Origin: Pseudomonas sp. GD03944
Lineage (GTDB): Bacteria; Pseudomonadota; Gammaproteobacteria; Pseudomonadales; Pseudomonadaceae
NCBI RefSeq assembly: GCF_029839275.1
Contig: NZ_JAOCAH010000017.1
Coordinates: 1-64,000 of the forward strand
Direction: 5' to 3'
DNA length: 64,000 nucleotides
This document shows, piece by piece, positions 8,060 to 22,698 of this stretch. The notes under the pieces are model-generated. The model saw only the letters and a program-made list of their open reading frames with translations. It did not search any database and was not told the origin of the DNA. Numbering within the stretch: position 1 is the first letter of the stretch; every line of letters begins with the position of its first letter. The position numbers were made by a program, and so were the translations under genes.

Positions 8060-11000
8060 ATGGCTTACTCATACACTGAGAAAAAACGTATCCGCAAGGA
8101 CTTTAGCAAGTTGCCGGATGTCATGGATGTGCCGTATCTCCTGGCCATCCAGCTGGATTCGTATCGCGAATTCCTGCAGGCGGGAGCGACCAAGGATCAA
8201 TTCCGTGACATCGGCCTGCATGCGGCCTTCAAGTCCGTTTTCCCGATTATCAGCTATTCCGGCAATGCTGCTCTGGAATATGTCGGTTATCGCCTGGGCG
8301 AGCCGGCATTTGACGTCAAGGAGTGCGTGCTGCGCGGCGTGACGTTCGCTGTGCCGCTGCGGGTGAAGGTTCGTTTGATCATTTTCGACAAAGAATCGTC
8401 GAACAAAGCGATCAAAGACATTAAAGAGCAAGAAGTTTACATGGGGGAAATCCCCCTGATGACCGAGAACGGTACCTTCGTTATCAACGGTACCGAGCGC
8501 GTCATCGTTTCCCAGCTGCACCGTTCGCCGGGCGTGTTCTTCGACCACGACCGTGGCAAGACCCACAGCTCGGGCAAGCTGCTGTACTCCGCGCGGATCA
8601 TTCCGTACCGCGGTTCCTGGCTGGACTTCGAATTCGACCCGAAGGACGCCGTATTCGTTCGTATCGACCGCCGTCGCAAGCTGCCGGCTTCCGTGCTGCT
8701 GCGCGCGCTGGGCTACAGCACTGAAGAAGTGCTGGACGCGTTCTATGCAACCAACGTTTTCCACGTGAAGGGCGAAACCCTGAACCTGGAGCTGGTTCCG
8801 CAGCGTCTGCGTGGCGAAGTTGCCGTCCTCGACATCAAGGACGAGAAGGGCAAGGTCATCGTTGAGCAAGGCCGCCGTATCACCGCGCGCCACATCAACC
8901 AGTTGGACAAGGCTGGCATCAAAGAGCTGGAAGTCCCGATCGACTACCTGATTGGCCGTACCACTGCCAAGGCGATCGTGCACCCGGCTACCGGCGAAAT
9001 CATCGCCGAGTGCAACACCGAGCTGAGCACCGAGATCCTGGTCAAGATTGCCAAGGCTCAGGTTGTCCGCATCGAAACGCTGTACACCAACGACATCGAT
9101 TGCGGTCCGTTCATCTCCGATACCCTGAAGATCGACAGCACCACCAATCAGCTGGAAGCGCTGGTCGAGATCTATCGCATGATGCGTCCTGGCGAGCCGC
9201 CAACCAAGGATGCTGCCGAGACCCTGTTCAACAACCTGTTCTTCAGCGCCGAGCGTTACGACCTGTCGGCCGTGGGCCGCATGAAGTTCAACCGTCGTAT
9301 CGGTCGTACCGAGATCGAGGGTTCGGGCGTGCTGAGCAAGGAAGATATCGTCGAGGTCCTCAAGACCCTGGTCGATATCCGTAACGGCAAAGGCATCGTC
9401 GACGACATCGACCACCTGGGTAACCGCCGTGTTCGCTGCGTAGGCGAAATGGCCGAGAACCAGTTCCGCGTTGGCCTGGTGCGTGTAGAGCGCGCGGTCA
9501 AAGAGCGTCTGTCGATGGCTGAAAGCGAAGGCCTGATGCCGCAGGACCTGATCAACGCCAAGCCGGTTGCGGCGGCGGTGAAAGAGTTCTTCGGCTCCAG
9601 CCAACTCTCGCAGTTCATGGACCAGAACAACCCGCTCTCCGAGATCACCCACAAGCGCCGTGTTTCGGCTCTTGGCCCGGGCGGTCTGACCCGTGAGCGC
9701 GCGGGCTTCGAAGTCCGTGACGTACACCCAACTCACTACGGCCGTGTGTGCCCGATCGAGACCCCTGAAGGTCCGAACATCGGTCTGATCAACTCCCTGG
9801 CTGCCTATGCCCGCACCAACCAGTACGGCTTCCTCGAGAGCCCGTACCGTGTGGTGAAGGACACCCTGGTAACCGACGAGATCGTCTTCCTGTCCGCCAT
9901 CGAAGAGGCCGATCACGTGATCGCCCAGGCTTCGGCGACCATGAACGACAAAGGTCAGCTGGTCGATGAGCTGGTAGCTGTTCGTCACCTGAACGAATTC
10001 ACCGTAAAAGCGCCTGAAGACGTCACCCTGATGGACGTGTCGCCGAAGCAGGTCGTTTCGGTTGCTGCCTCGCTGATTCCGTTCCTTGAGCACGACGACG
10101 CCAACCGTGCGTTGATGGGTTCGAACATGCAGCGTCAGGCCGTGCCGACCCTGCGTTCGGACAAGCCGCTGGTCGGTACCGGCATGGAGCGCAACGTCGC
10201 CCGTGACTCCGGTGTCTGCGTCGTGGCCCGTCGCGGTGGTGTGATCGACTCCGTCGACGCCAGCCGTATCGTGGTACGTGTGAATGACGACGAAGTTGAA
10301 ACCGGCGAAGCCGGTGTCGACATTTACAACCTGACCAAATACACCCGCTCCAACCAGAACACCTGCATCAACCAGCGTCCGCTGGTCAGCAAGGGTGACA
10401 AGGTAGAGCGCAGCGACATCCTCGCTGACGGTCCGTCCACCGACATGGGTGAGCTGGCTCTCGGCCAGAACATGCGCGTCGCGTTCATGCCGTGGAACGG
10501 CTACAACTTCGAAGACTCCATTCTCCTGTCGGAGCGTGTGGTTCAGGAAGACCGTTTCACCACGATTCACATCCAGGAACTGACCTGTGTGGCACGTGAC
10601 ACCAAGCTCGGCCCAGAGGAAATCTCTGCGGACATCCCGAACGTGGGTGAGGCTGCACTGAACAAGCTGGACGAAGCCGGTATCGTCTACGTCGGCGCCG
10701 AAGTCGGCCCGGGCGACATCCTGGTCGGTAAGGTCACTCCGAAAGGCGAGACCCAGCTGACTCCGGAAGAGAAACTGCTGCGTGCGATTTTCGGTGAGAA
10801 GGCGTCCGACGTTAAAGACACCTCCCTGCGCGTACCGACCGGTACCAAGGGTACTGTCATCGACGTACAAGTCTTCACCCGTGACGGCGTAGAGCGTGAC
10901 TCCCGTGCCCTGGCTATCGAAAAGATGCAGCTGGACGAGATCCGCAAGGACCTCAACGAAGAGTTCCGCATCGTCGAAGGCGCGACCTTCGAGCGTCTGC

Positions 11001-12133
11001 GTTCCGCCCTGGTTGGCAAGAAGGCCGAAGGCGGCGCTGGCCTGAAGAAGGGTGCAGAAATCACCGACGAGTTCCTCGACGGCCTCGAGCGCGGTCAGTG
11101 GTTCAAGCTGCGCATGGCTGACGATGCGCTGAACGAGCAGTTGGAAAAGGCCCAGGCCTACATCTCCGACCGCCGTCAGTTGCTCGACGACAAGTTCGAA
11201 GACAAGAAGCGCAAGCTGCAGCAGGGCGATGACCTGGCTCCAGGCGTGCTGAAGATCGTCAAGGTCTACCTGGCAATCCGTCGTCGCATCCAGCCGGGTG
11301 ACAAGATGGCCGGTCGTCACGGTAACAAGGGTGTGGTCTCCGTGATCATGCCGGTCGAAGACATGCCGCACGACGTCAACGGTACGCCGGTCGACATCGT
11401 TCTGAACCCGCTGGGCGTACCGTCGCGTATGAACGTCGGTCAGATCCTCGAAACCCACCTGGGCCTCGCGGCCAAGGGCCTGGGCGAGAAGATCAACCGC
11501 ATGCTCGAAGAGCAGCGCAAGGTCGCTGAACTGCGCAAGTTCATGCAGCAGATCTACAACGAGATCGGCGGCCGTCAGGAAAGCCTGGATGAACTGAGCG
11601 ATCAGGAAGTCCTGAACCTGGCGAAGAACCTGCGTGGCGGTGTGCCGATGGCCACCCCGGTGTTCGACGGTGCCAAGGAAAGCGAGATCAAGGCCATGCT
11701 GAAGCTGGCGGATCTGCCGGAAAGCGGCCAGATGCGCCTGATCGACGGCCGTACTGGCAACCAGTTCGAGCGTCCGACCACTGTTGGCTACATGTACATG
11801 CTGAAACTGAACCACCTGGTGGACGACAAGATGCACGCGCGTTCCACGGGTTCCTACAGCCTGGTTACCCAGCAGCCGCTGGGCGGTAAGGCGCAGTTCG
11901 GTGGTCAGCGCTTCGGGGAGATGGAGGTCTGGGCACTGGAAGCCTACGGCGCCGCCTACACCCTGCAGGAAATGCTGACCGTGAAGTCGGATGACGTGAA
12001 CGGCCGTACCAAGATGTACAAAAACATCGTGGACGGTGATCACCGTATGGAGCCGGGCATGCCCGAGTCCTTCAACGTACTGATCAAAGAAATCCGTTCG
12101 CTCGGTATCGACATCGATCTGGAAACCGAATAA
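8060..12133 (+). CDS. rpoB: DNA-directed RNA polymerase subunit beta
   Basis: Forms with beta' the catalytic cleft of RNA polymerase. 1357 residues, full Pseudomonas length, ending ...GIDIDLETE. The rifampicin pocket is wild type: G512-SSQLSQFMDQNNPLSEIT onward carries Asp521, His531 and Ser536 (E. coli 516, 526, 531), the usual sites of resistance changes. Downstream, GDKMAGRHGNKG is the conserved active-site segment. GGGGAA precedes the ATG. The gene is cotranscribed with rpoC (63 bases apart) and partly with rplJL through the attenuator. Confidence 0.99.
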   Translation: MAYSYTEKKRIRKDFSKLPDVMDVPYLLAIQLDSYREFLQAGATKDQFRDIGLHAAFKSVFPIISYSGNAALEYVGYRLGEPAFDVKECVLRGVTFAVPLRVKVRLIIFDKESSNKAIKDIKEQEVYMGEIPLMTENGTFVINGTERVIVSQLHRSPGVFFDHDRGKTHSSGKLLYSARIIPYRGSWLDFEFDPKDAVFVRIDRRRKLPASVLLRALGYSTEEVLDAFYATNVFHVKGETLNLELVPQRLRGEVAVLDIKDEKGKVIVEQGRRITARHINQLDKAGIKELEVPIDYLIGRTTAKAIVHPATGEIIAECNTELSTEILVKIAKAQVVRIETLYTNDIDCGPFISDTLKIDSTTNQLEALVEIYRMMRPGEPPTKDAAETLFNNLFFSAERYDLSAVGRMKFNRRIGRTEIEGSGVLSKEDIVEVLKTLVDIRNGKGIVDDIDHLGNRRVRCVGEMAENQFRVGLVRVERAVKERLSMAESEGLMPQDLINAKPVAAAVKEFFGSSQLSQFMDQNNPLSEITHKRRVSALGPGGLTRERAGFEVRDVHPTHYGRVCPIETPEGPNIGLINSLAAYARTNQYGFLESPYRVVKDTLVTDEIVFLSAIEEADHVIAQASATMNDKGQLVDELVAVRHLNEFTVKAPEDVTLMDVSPKQVVSVAASLIPFLEHDDANRALMGSNMQRQAVPTLRSDKPLVGTGMERNVARDSGVCVVARRGGVIDSVDASRIVVRVNDDEVETGEAGVDIYNLTKYTRSNQNTCINQRPLVSKGDKVERSDILADGPSTDMGELALGQNMRVAFMPWNGYNFEDSILLSERVVQEDRFTTIHIQELTCVARDTKLGPEEISADIPNVGEAALNKLDEAGIVYVGAEVGPGDILVGKVTPKGETQLTPEEKLLRAIFGEKASDVKDTSLRVPTGTKGTVIDVQVFTRDGVERDSRALAIEKMQLDEIRKDLNEEFRIVEGATFERLRSALVGKKAEGGAGLKKGAEITDEFLDGLERGQWFKLRMADDALNEQLEKAQAYISDRRQLLDDKFEDKKRKLQQGDDLAPGVLKIVKVYLAIRRRIQPGDKMAGRHGNKGVVSVIMPVEDMPHDVNGTPVDIVLNPLGVPSRMNVGQILETHLGLAAKGLGEKINRMLEEQRKVAELRKFMQQIYNEIGGRQESLDELSDQEVLNLAKNLRGGVPMATPVFDGAKESEIKAMLKLADLPESGQMRLIDGRTGNQFERPTTVGYMYMLKLNHLVDDKMHARSTGSYSLVTQQPLGGKAQFGGQRFGEMEVWALEAYGAAYTLQEMLTVKSDDVNGRTKMYKNIVDGDHRMEPGMPESFNVLIKEIRSLGIDIDLETE

Positions 12134-12196
12134 CACGACGTGAATCGGCAGCGGGGCTAACCCAGCCCGCTGCCTGCTCCGCCAGGAGGAAAGGCC

Positions 12197-16396
<4,200 letters not shown>

Positions 16397-16402
16397 GTGC
16401 GG

Positions 16403-16430
16403 AGCCCGGGCGACTTGTCGTCCGGGCTTT
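16403..16430 (+). terminator. Hairpin terminator after rpoC
   Basis: AGCCCGG (16403-16409) / CCGGGCT (16422-16428) with a further CGAC/GTCG pairing inside and a short TTT tail. The T-run is weak, so termination may be partial or shared with the hairpin at 16480. Confidence 0.55.
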
Positions 16431-16433
16431 GCC

Positions 16434-16462
16434 TTGACTGGGGGCTGTAGTCTCTTTAGACT
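16434..16462 (+). promoter_or_regulatory. str operon promoter
   Basis: TTGACT (16434-16439), 17-bp spacer, TAGACT (16457-16462). It begins four bases after the rpoC terminator stem. The predicted start is near 16469, only about 11 bases before a strong leader hairpin. Confidence 0.65.
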
Positions 16463-16479
16463 CATGCACCCCTAAATTT

Positions 16480-16506
16480 GGCAGGGCGCGTGCTCTGCCA
16501 TTTTTT
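16480..16506 (+). terminator. Leader terminator/attenuator upstream of rpsL
   Basis: GGCAGGGC (16480-16487) / GCTCTGCC (16492-16499; one G-U pair), loop GCGT, then A and six T residues. It sits downstream of the predicted str promoter, so it should act either as an attenuator of rpsL or as a second, stronger rpoC terminator. Confidence 0.75.
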
Positions 16507-16554
16507 GCTTTTGTTGTAATAAATAGCGTCGAAAGACAACAGTGGAGCTAGTAG

Positions 16555-16926
16555 ATGGCAACTATCAACCAGCTGGTACGTCAGCCGCGTAAGCGTATCG
16601 TCGAGAAATCCGACGTGCCTGCGCTGCAGAACTGCCCGCAGCGTCGTGGCGTGTGCACCCGCGTGTACACCACTACGCCGAAAAAACCTAACTCGGCACT
16701 GCGTAAAGTATGCCGCGTGCGTCTGACCAACGGTTTCGAGGTTTCCTCGTACATCGGTGGTGAAGGCCACAACCTGCAAGAGCACAGCGTGGTGCTGATC
16801 CGTGGCGGTCGTGTAAAAGACTTGCCAGGTGTTCGTTACCACACCGTTCGCGGCTCTCTGGATACTTCGGGCGTCAAAGGCCGTAACCAGGGTCGTTCCA
16901 AGTACGGTACCAAGCGTCCGAAGTAA
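16555..16926 (+). CDS. rpsL: 30S ribosomal protein S12
   Basis: Decoding-centre protein of the 30S subunit. 123 residues. The streptomycin-resistance positions are wild type: K43 and K44 in [12 protein letters not shown], and K88 in [15 protein letters not shown]89 in the same loop is the residue methylthiolated in E. coli. ATG start with GGAG (16543-16546) upstream. First gene of the str operon (S12, S7, EF-G, EF-Tu); the 115-base gap to rpsG is where S7 binds in E. coli to repress the operon. Confidence 0.99.
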
Positions 16927-17041
16927 TCGGCGCTTTTACCCACTTGCAGTTTATTAATTTATTGAGTCGATAAGAGTAAGGTCGGGCGTCGCCATTGCGC
17001 GTGGTCCCGAACTAACCTGAAGACCGTTTGAGGGCTTATCA

Positions 17042-17512
17042 ATGCCAAGACGTCGTGTAGCAGCCAAGCGTGAGATTCTGGACGATCCAAAATACGGAAG
17101 CCAGATTCTCGCCAAGTTCATGAACCACGTGATGGAAAGCGGCAAGAAGGCCGTAGCCGAGCGCATCGTTTACGGTGCCCTGGATACCGTCAAAGCACGC
17201 AAGAACAGCGATCCCCTGGAAATCTTCGAGAAAGCTCTCGACGCCATCGCTCCGCTGGTCGAAGTTAAGTCGCGCCGTGTAGGCGGTGCCACTTACCAGG
17301 TTCCGGTCGAAGTTCGTCCGTCCCGTCGTAACGCTCTTGCCATGCGCTGGCTGGTAGATTTCGCCCGTAAGCGTGGCGAGAAGTCCATGGCGCTGCGCCT
17401 GGCTGGTGAGCTGCTGGACGCTGCTGAAGGCAAAGGCGCTGCAGTTAAGAAGCGTGAAGACGTGCACCGCATGGCAGAAGCCAACAAGGCCTTCTCGCAC
17501 TACCGCTTCTAA
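17042..17512 (+). CDS. rpsG: 30S ribosomal protein S7
   Basis: Primary 16S rRNA-binding protein that starts assembly of the 30S head and contacts E-site tRNA. 156 residues, starting PRRRVAAKREI, with the KSRRVGGATYQVPVEV signature. ATG start after GAGGG. In E. coli S7 represses the str operon by binding the rpsL-rpsG spacer; the spacer here (16927-17041) is of similar size, so the same control is plausible but not shown. Confidence 0.98.
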   Translation: MPRRRVAAKREILDDPKYGSQILAKFMNHVMESGKKAVAERIVYGALDTVKARKNSDPLEIFEKALDAIAPLVEVKSRRVGGATYQVPVEVRPSRRNALAMRWLVDFARKRGEKSMALRLAGELLDAAEGKGAAVKKREDVHRMAEANKAFSHYRF

Positions 17513-17542
17513 TTTCGGCTCCATTAATTTTGCGAGGGCTTT

Positions 17543-19672
17543 ATGGCTCGTACTACAGCAATTAACCGCTACCGTAACATTGGTATCTGTGCTCACGTTG
17601 ACGCGGGCAAGACCACCACTACCGAGCGGATCCTGTTCTACACAGGCCTGAGCCACAAGATGGGCGAGGTGCATGATGGCGCCGCGACCACCGACTGGAT
17701 GGTTCAGGAGCAAGAGCGCGGTATTACCATTACCTCGGCTGCCGTTACCACCTTCTGGAAAGGTTCCGTTGGTCAGTACGACAACTACCGCGTAAACGTC
17801 ATCGACACCCCCGGCCACGTTGACTTCACTATTGAAGTAGAGCGTTCGCTGCGCGTACTCGACGGCGCTGTCGTGGTGTTCTGCGGCACCTCCGGTGTTG
17901 AGCCGCAGTCCGAAACCGTATGGCGTCAAGCCAACAAGTACGGCGTTCCGCGTGTTGTCTACGTGAACAAGATGGACCGTGCTGGTGCCAACTTCCTGCG
18001 CGTCGTCGGTCAGATCAAGAACCGTCTGGGTCACACTCCGGTGCCAATCCAGCTGGCCATTGGTGCAGAAGAGAACTTCGAAGGTCAGATCGATCTGATC
18101 AAGATGAAGGCTATCTACTGGAACGACGAAGACAAGGGCACTACCTACCGTGAGGAAGAGATTCCTGCCGAGCTGGTAGACCTGGCCAACGAGTGGCGCT
18201 CGAACATGGTTGAGGCTGCTGCCGAAGCCAGCGAAGAGCTGATGAACAAGTACCTTGAAGAAGGTGAGCTGACCGTCGAGGAAATCAAAGCCGGTCTGCG
18301 CGCGCGCACCCTGGCCAGCGAGATCGTTCCGGCTGTCTGCGGTTCTTCCTTCAAGAACAAGGGCGTTCCTCTGGTTCTCGATGCCGTCATCGACTTCCTG
18401 CCTGCTCCGACCGAAATTCCGGCGATCAAGGGTATCCACCCTGATCTGATCGAGAAGCCGAAGGAAGAGCTGGTAGAGGCTGACTACGACGAGCGTCATG
18501 CAGATGACGACGAGCCGTTCTCGGCCCTGGCGTTCAAGATTGCCACCGACCCGTTCGTAGGTACTCTGACCTTCGTTCGCGTCTACTCGGGCTTCCTGAC
18601 CTCCGGCGACTCCGTGATCAACTCGGTCAAGGGTAAGAAAGAGCGCGTTGGTCGTATGGTGCAGATGCACGCCAACCAGCGTGATGAGATCAAAGAAGTA
18701 CGTGCAGGCGACATCGCTGCGCTGATCGGCATGAAGGACGTCACCACTGGTGACACCCTGTGCAACGCCGACAAGCCGATCATCCTTGAGCGTATGGACT
18801 TCCCGGAGCCGGTTATCTCGGTAGCTGTTGAGCCGAAGACCAAGGCTGACCAGGAGAAGATGGGTATCGCACTGGGCAAGCTGGCTCAGGAAGACCCGTC
18901 GTTCCGCGTCAAGACCGACGAAGAAACCGGCCAGACCATTATCTCCGGTATGGGTGAGCTGCACCTGGACATCCTCGTTGACCGCATGAAGCGCGAGTTC
19001 AACGTCGAGGCGAACATTGGTAAGCCTCAGGTTTCCTACCGCGAGAAGATCACCAAGAACTGCGAAATCGAAGGCAAGTTCGTTCGTCAGTCCGGTGGTC
19101 GCGGTCAGTTCGGTCATTGCTGGATTCGCTTTGCTCCGGCAGACGAAGGCCAGGAAGGTCTGGTATTCGTCAACGAAGTCGTTGGTGGTGTGGTTCCGAA
19201 GGAATACATCCCGGCCATCCAGAAGGGTATCGAAGAGCAGATGAAGAACGGCGTTGTTGCCGGCTATCCGCTCATCGGCCTGAAGGCTACCGTGTTTGAC
19301 GGTTCCTACCATGACGTCGACTCCAACGAGATGGCGTTCAAGGTGGCTGCTTCCATGGCGACCAAGCAGCTGGCCCAGAAGGGCGGCGGTGTTGTGCTTG
19401 AGCCGATCATGAAAGTCGAAGTGGTAACCCCTGAGGACTACATGGGCGATGTGATGGGTGACCTGAACCGTCGTCGTGGTCTGATCCAGGGTATGGAAGA
19501 TTCGGTTTCCGGTAAGGTTATCCGTGCAGAAGTTCCGCTGGGTGAGATGTTCGGTTATGCGACCGACGTTCGCTCCATGTCCCAGGGTCGCGCAAGCTAC
19601 TCCATGGAATTCTCCAAGTACTCCGAGGCTCCGTCGAACATCGTCGAAGCACTGGTTAAAAAACAAGGCTGA
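17543..19672 (+). CDS. fusA: Elongation factor G
   Basis: GTPase that drives translocation and, with RRF, ribosome recycling. 709 residues. G1 is at 17-25 (AHVDAGKTT), then RGITITSAA (switch), DTPGHVDFT (G3) and NKMDRAGA (G4); domains II-V follow, with the domain IV tip region near RQSGGRGQFGHC. ATG start after GAGGG. 30 bases each side separate it from rpsG and tufA. A second fusA paralogue occurs elsewhere in many pseudomonads; this one is the str-operon copy. Confidence 0.98.
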   Translation: MARTTAINRYRNIGICAHVDAGKTTTTERILFYTGLSHKMGEVHDGAATTDWMVQEQERGITITSAAVTTFWKGSVGQYDNYRVNVIDTPGHVDFTIEVERSLRVLDGAVVVFCGTSGVEPQSETVWRQANKYGVPRVVYVNKMDRAGANFLRVVGQIKNRLGHTPVPIQLAIGAEENFEGQIDLIKMKAIYWNDEDKGTTYREEEIPAELVDLANEWRSNMVEAAAEASEELMNKYLEEGELTVEEIKAGLRARTLASEIVPAVCGSSFKNKGVPLVLDAVIDFLPAPTEIPAIKGIHPDLIEKPKEELVEADYDERHADDDEPFSALAFKIATDPFVGTLTFVRVYSGFLTSGDSVINSVKGKKERVGRMVQMHANQRDEIKEVRAGDIAALIGMKDVTTGDTLCNADKPIILERMDFPEPVISVAVEPKTKADQEKMGIALGKLAQEDPSFRVKTDEETGQTIISGMGELHLDILVDRMKREFNVEANIGKPQVSYREKITKNCEIEGKFVRQSGGRGQFGHCWIRFAPADEGQEGLVFVNEVVGGVVPKEYIPAIQKGIEEQMKNGVVAGYPLIGLKATVFDGSYHDVDSNEMAFKVAASMATKQLAQKGGGVVLEPIMKVEVVTPEDYMGDVMGDLNRRRGLIQGMEDSVSGKVIRAEVPLGEMFGYATDVRSMSQGRASYSMEFSKYSEAPSNIVEALVKKQG

Positions 19673-19702
19673 TAAAGCCCTTTAGGCAAGAGGTTCACTG
19701 TC

Positions 19703-20898
<1,196 letters not shown>

Positions 20899-20914
20899 AA
20901 CGATCCGCTGTATG

Positions 20915-20945
20915 AAAAAGGGCCCTTCGGGGCCCTTTTTCTTTT
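20915..20945 (+). terminator. Intrinsic terminator after tufA
   Basis: Perfect 11-bp stem AAAAAGGGCCC (20915-20925) / GGGCCCTTTTT (20930-20940) with the very stable TTCG tetraloop. Ends the str operon. Confidence 0.95.
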
Positions 20946-20959
20946 GAACTGGTTAAAAG

Positions 20960-20988
20960 TTGACACCCCCAGGGGGCATCCGTACAAT
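20960..20988 (+). promoter_or_regulatory. S10 operon promoter
   Basis: Perfect -35 TTGACA (20960-20965), 17-bp spacer containing cccccaggggg, near-perfect -10 TACAAT (20983-20988) and a GC-rich discriminator. Predicted start near 20995 gives a leader of about 58 bases before rpsJ, too short for an E. coli-type L4-responsive S10 leader. Confidence 0.88.
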
Positions 20989-21052
20989 TGCGCCTCCCTC
21001 GAGCGGGCGTAGTCCGTCTGTGGGGATTAGCAGCTTGGAATCTGAGGTCAAA

Positions 21053-21364
21053 ATGCAAAACCAACAAATCCGTATTCGGTTGAAGGCTTTTGACCATCGC
21101 CTGATCGATCAATCTACCCAGGAAATCGTGGAAACCGCGAAACGTACTGGTGCTCAGGTGCGTGGTCCGATTCCTCTGCCTACTCGCAAAGAGCGGTACA
21201 CCGTACTGACTTCTCCGCACGTCAACAAAGACGCGCGCGATCAGTATGAAATTCGTACCCACAAGCGTGTTCTGGACATCGTCCAGCCAACGGATAAAAC
21301 CGTTGACGCGCTGATGAAGCTCGATCTTGCGGCTGGCGTGGAAGTGCAGATCAGCCTCGGCTAA
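21053..21364 (+). CDS. rpsJ: 30S ribosomal protein S10
   Basis: 30S head protein that doubles as NusE, binding NusB and NusG in antitermination complexes. 103 residues starting QNQQIRIRLKAFDHRLID. I start at the ATG with GAGG ten bases upstream; longer frames back to 20960 run into the promoter. First of a run of 15 closely spaced ribosomal genes up to rpsN. Its NusB partner is at 57310 in this window. Confidence 0.98.
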   Translation: MQNQQIRIRLKAFDHRLIDQSTQEIVETAKRTGAQVRGPIPLPTRKERYTVLTSPHVNKDARDQYEIRTHKRVLDIVQPTDKTVDALMKLDLAAGVEVQISLG

Positions 21365-21447
21365 AACCTTGGGGTTTTAGTCGTGTAACGCTCTGAAATG
21401 GGCGGCCATAGCGGGTGAAAGCCCCGTACACTCATGAGGTTTACAAC

Positions 21448-22083
21448 ATGACTATTGGTGTAGTCGGTCGTAAATGCGGTATGACCCGTATTTTCACCGA
21501 AGAAGGTGTCTCCATTCCGGTCACGGTCATTGAGATCGAGCCGAATCGCGTCACCCAGTTCAAAACTGAAGAGTCCGATGGCTATCGTGCAGTGCAAGTC
21601 ACTGTTGGTGAGCGTCGTGCCTCTCGTGTCAGCAAGGCTCAGGCCGGTCACTTCGCCAAGGCGAACGTCGCGGCAGGTCGTACTGTCATGGAATTCCGCC
21701 TTGAAGAAGGCGAGTACCAGGCTGGCGATCTGATCAACGCTGAAATTTTCCAAGCTGGTCAACTGGTGGATGTCACCGGTCAGTCCAAAGGTAAAGGCTT
21801 CGCCGGTACCATCAAGCGTTGGAATTTCCGCGGCCAAGACAACACTCACGGTAACTCCGTGTCCCACCGTGTTCCGGGTTCCATTGGCCAGTGCCAGACT
21901 CCGGGTCGCGTTTTCAAGGGCAAGAAAATGTCCGGTCACATGGGTGCTGAGCGTGTGACTGTGCAGTCCCTGGAAATTGTGCGCGTCGACGCTGAACGCA
22001 ACCTGCTCCTGGTCAAGGGCGCTGTTCCTGGCGCGACTGGCGGCAACCTGGTTGTGCGTCCGGCAGCCAAGGCTCGCGGTTAA
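21448..22083 (+). CDS. rplC: 50S ribosomal protein L3
   Basis: Early assembly protein whose extension reaches toward the peptidyl-transferase centre. 211 residues starting TIGVVGRKCGMTRIF, with FRGQDNTHGNSVSHR (the loop carrying the glutamine methylated by PrmB in E. coli). ATG 21448 has GAGG upstream; an in-frame TTG further up adds an unlikely extension. Separated from rpsJ by 83 bases, the largest gap within this unit; 12 bases before rplD. Confidence 0.98.
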   Translation: MTIGVVGRKCGMTRIFTEEGVSIPVTVIEIEPNRVTQFKTEESDGYRAVQVTVGERRASRVSKAQAGHFAKANVAAGRTVMEFRLEEGEYQAGDLINAEIFQAGQLVDVTGQSKGKGFAGTIKRWNFRGQDNTHGNSVSHRVPGSIGQCQTPGRVFKGKKMSGHMGAERVTVQSLEIVRVDAERNLLLVKGAVPGATGGNLVVRPAAKARG

Positions 22084-22095
22084 GGGGAAGCTGAC

Positions 22096-22698
22096 ATGCA
22101 ATTAAATGTAAATGGCGCTCAAGCGATCGAAGTTTCTGATGCGACTTTCGGTGGCGATTTCAACGAGACCCTGGTTCACCAAGCAGTTGTGGCCTACATG
22201 GCCGGCGGCCGTCAGGGCAGCAAGCAGCAGAAGACCCGTTCCGACGTGTCCGGTGGCGGTAAGCGCCCGTGGCGTCAGAAGGGTACTGGTCGCGCGCGTG
22301 CTGGTACCTCCCGTGGTCCGATCTGGCGTGGCGGTGGTGTGACTTTCGCGGCCCGTCCGCAGAATCACGACCAGAAGCTGAATAAGAAGATGTATCGCGC
22401 TGCGATCCGTTCGATTCTTGCTGAGCTGGTTCGCACTGATCGCCTGGTTGTGGTCGAGGACTTCACCGTTGAAGCTCCGAAAACCAAAGAACTGCTGGGC
22501 AAGCTGAACGGCATGGGTCTGAACGACGTTCTGATCGTGTCTGATGCTGTCGATCAAAATCTGTACCTGGCTGCTCGCAACCTGCCGCATGTCGATGTTC
22601 GTGACGTGCAGGGTTCCGATCCGGTCAGTCTGATCGCGTACGAAAAGGTGCTGGTCACCGTTTCTGCCGTGAAGAAATTCGAGGAGCTGCTGGGATGA
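22096..22698 (+). CDS. rplD: 50S ribosomal protein L4
   Basis: Lines the exit tunnel with its long loop and, in enteric bacteria, represses the S10 operon. 200 residues: the loop region RQGSKQQKTRSDVSGGGKRP and RGGGVTFAARPQ is intact, with no macrolide-type change obvious. Start follows AAGGGG. Its stop overlaps rplW by four bases (ATGA). Confidence 0.98.
   Translation: MQLNVNGAQAIEVSDATFGGDFNETLVHQAVVAYMAGGRQGSKQQKTRSDVSGGGKRPWRQKGTGRARAGTSRGPIWRGGGVTFAARPQNHDQKLNKKMYRAAIRSILAELVRTDRLVVVEDFTVEAPKTKELLGKLNGMGLNDVLIVSDAVDQNLYLAARNLPHVDVRDVQGSDPVSLIAYEKVLVTVSAVKKFEELLG

Noticed and set aside
9593..9700. Possible rifampicin-resistance substitutions in rpoB
   Set aside because: Asp521, His531 and Ser536 are wild type. 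S12 Lys43 and Lys88 (streptomycin) are also wild type.
8069..12136. A 1355-codon open frame on the strand opposite rpoB
   Set aside because: It mirrors rpoB almost exactly. Strong codon bias in a GC-rich, highly expressed gene removes stops from the opposite frame. The translation has no recognisable domain.
17039..19666. An 875-codon open frame opposite rpsG-fusA
   Set aside because: Crosses two real genes on the other strand and has no family resemblance; a shadow.
20989..21052. E. coli-type S10 leader with L4 control
   Set aside because: Only about 58 bases separate the predicted start from rpsJ and no terminator-like leader hairpin is seen, so there is no room for that structure.
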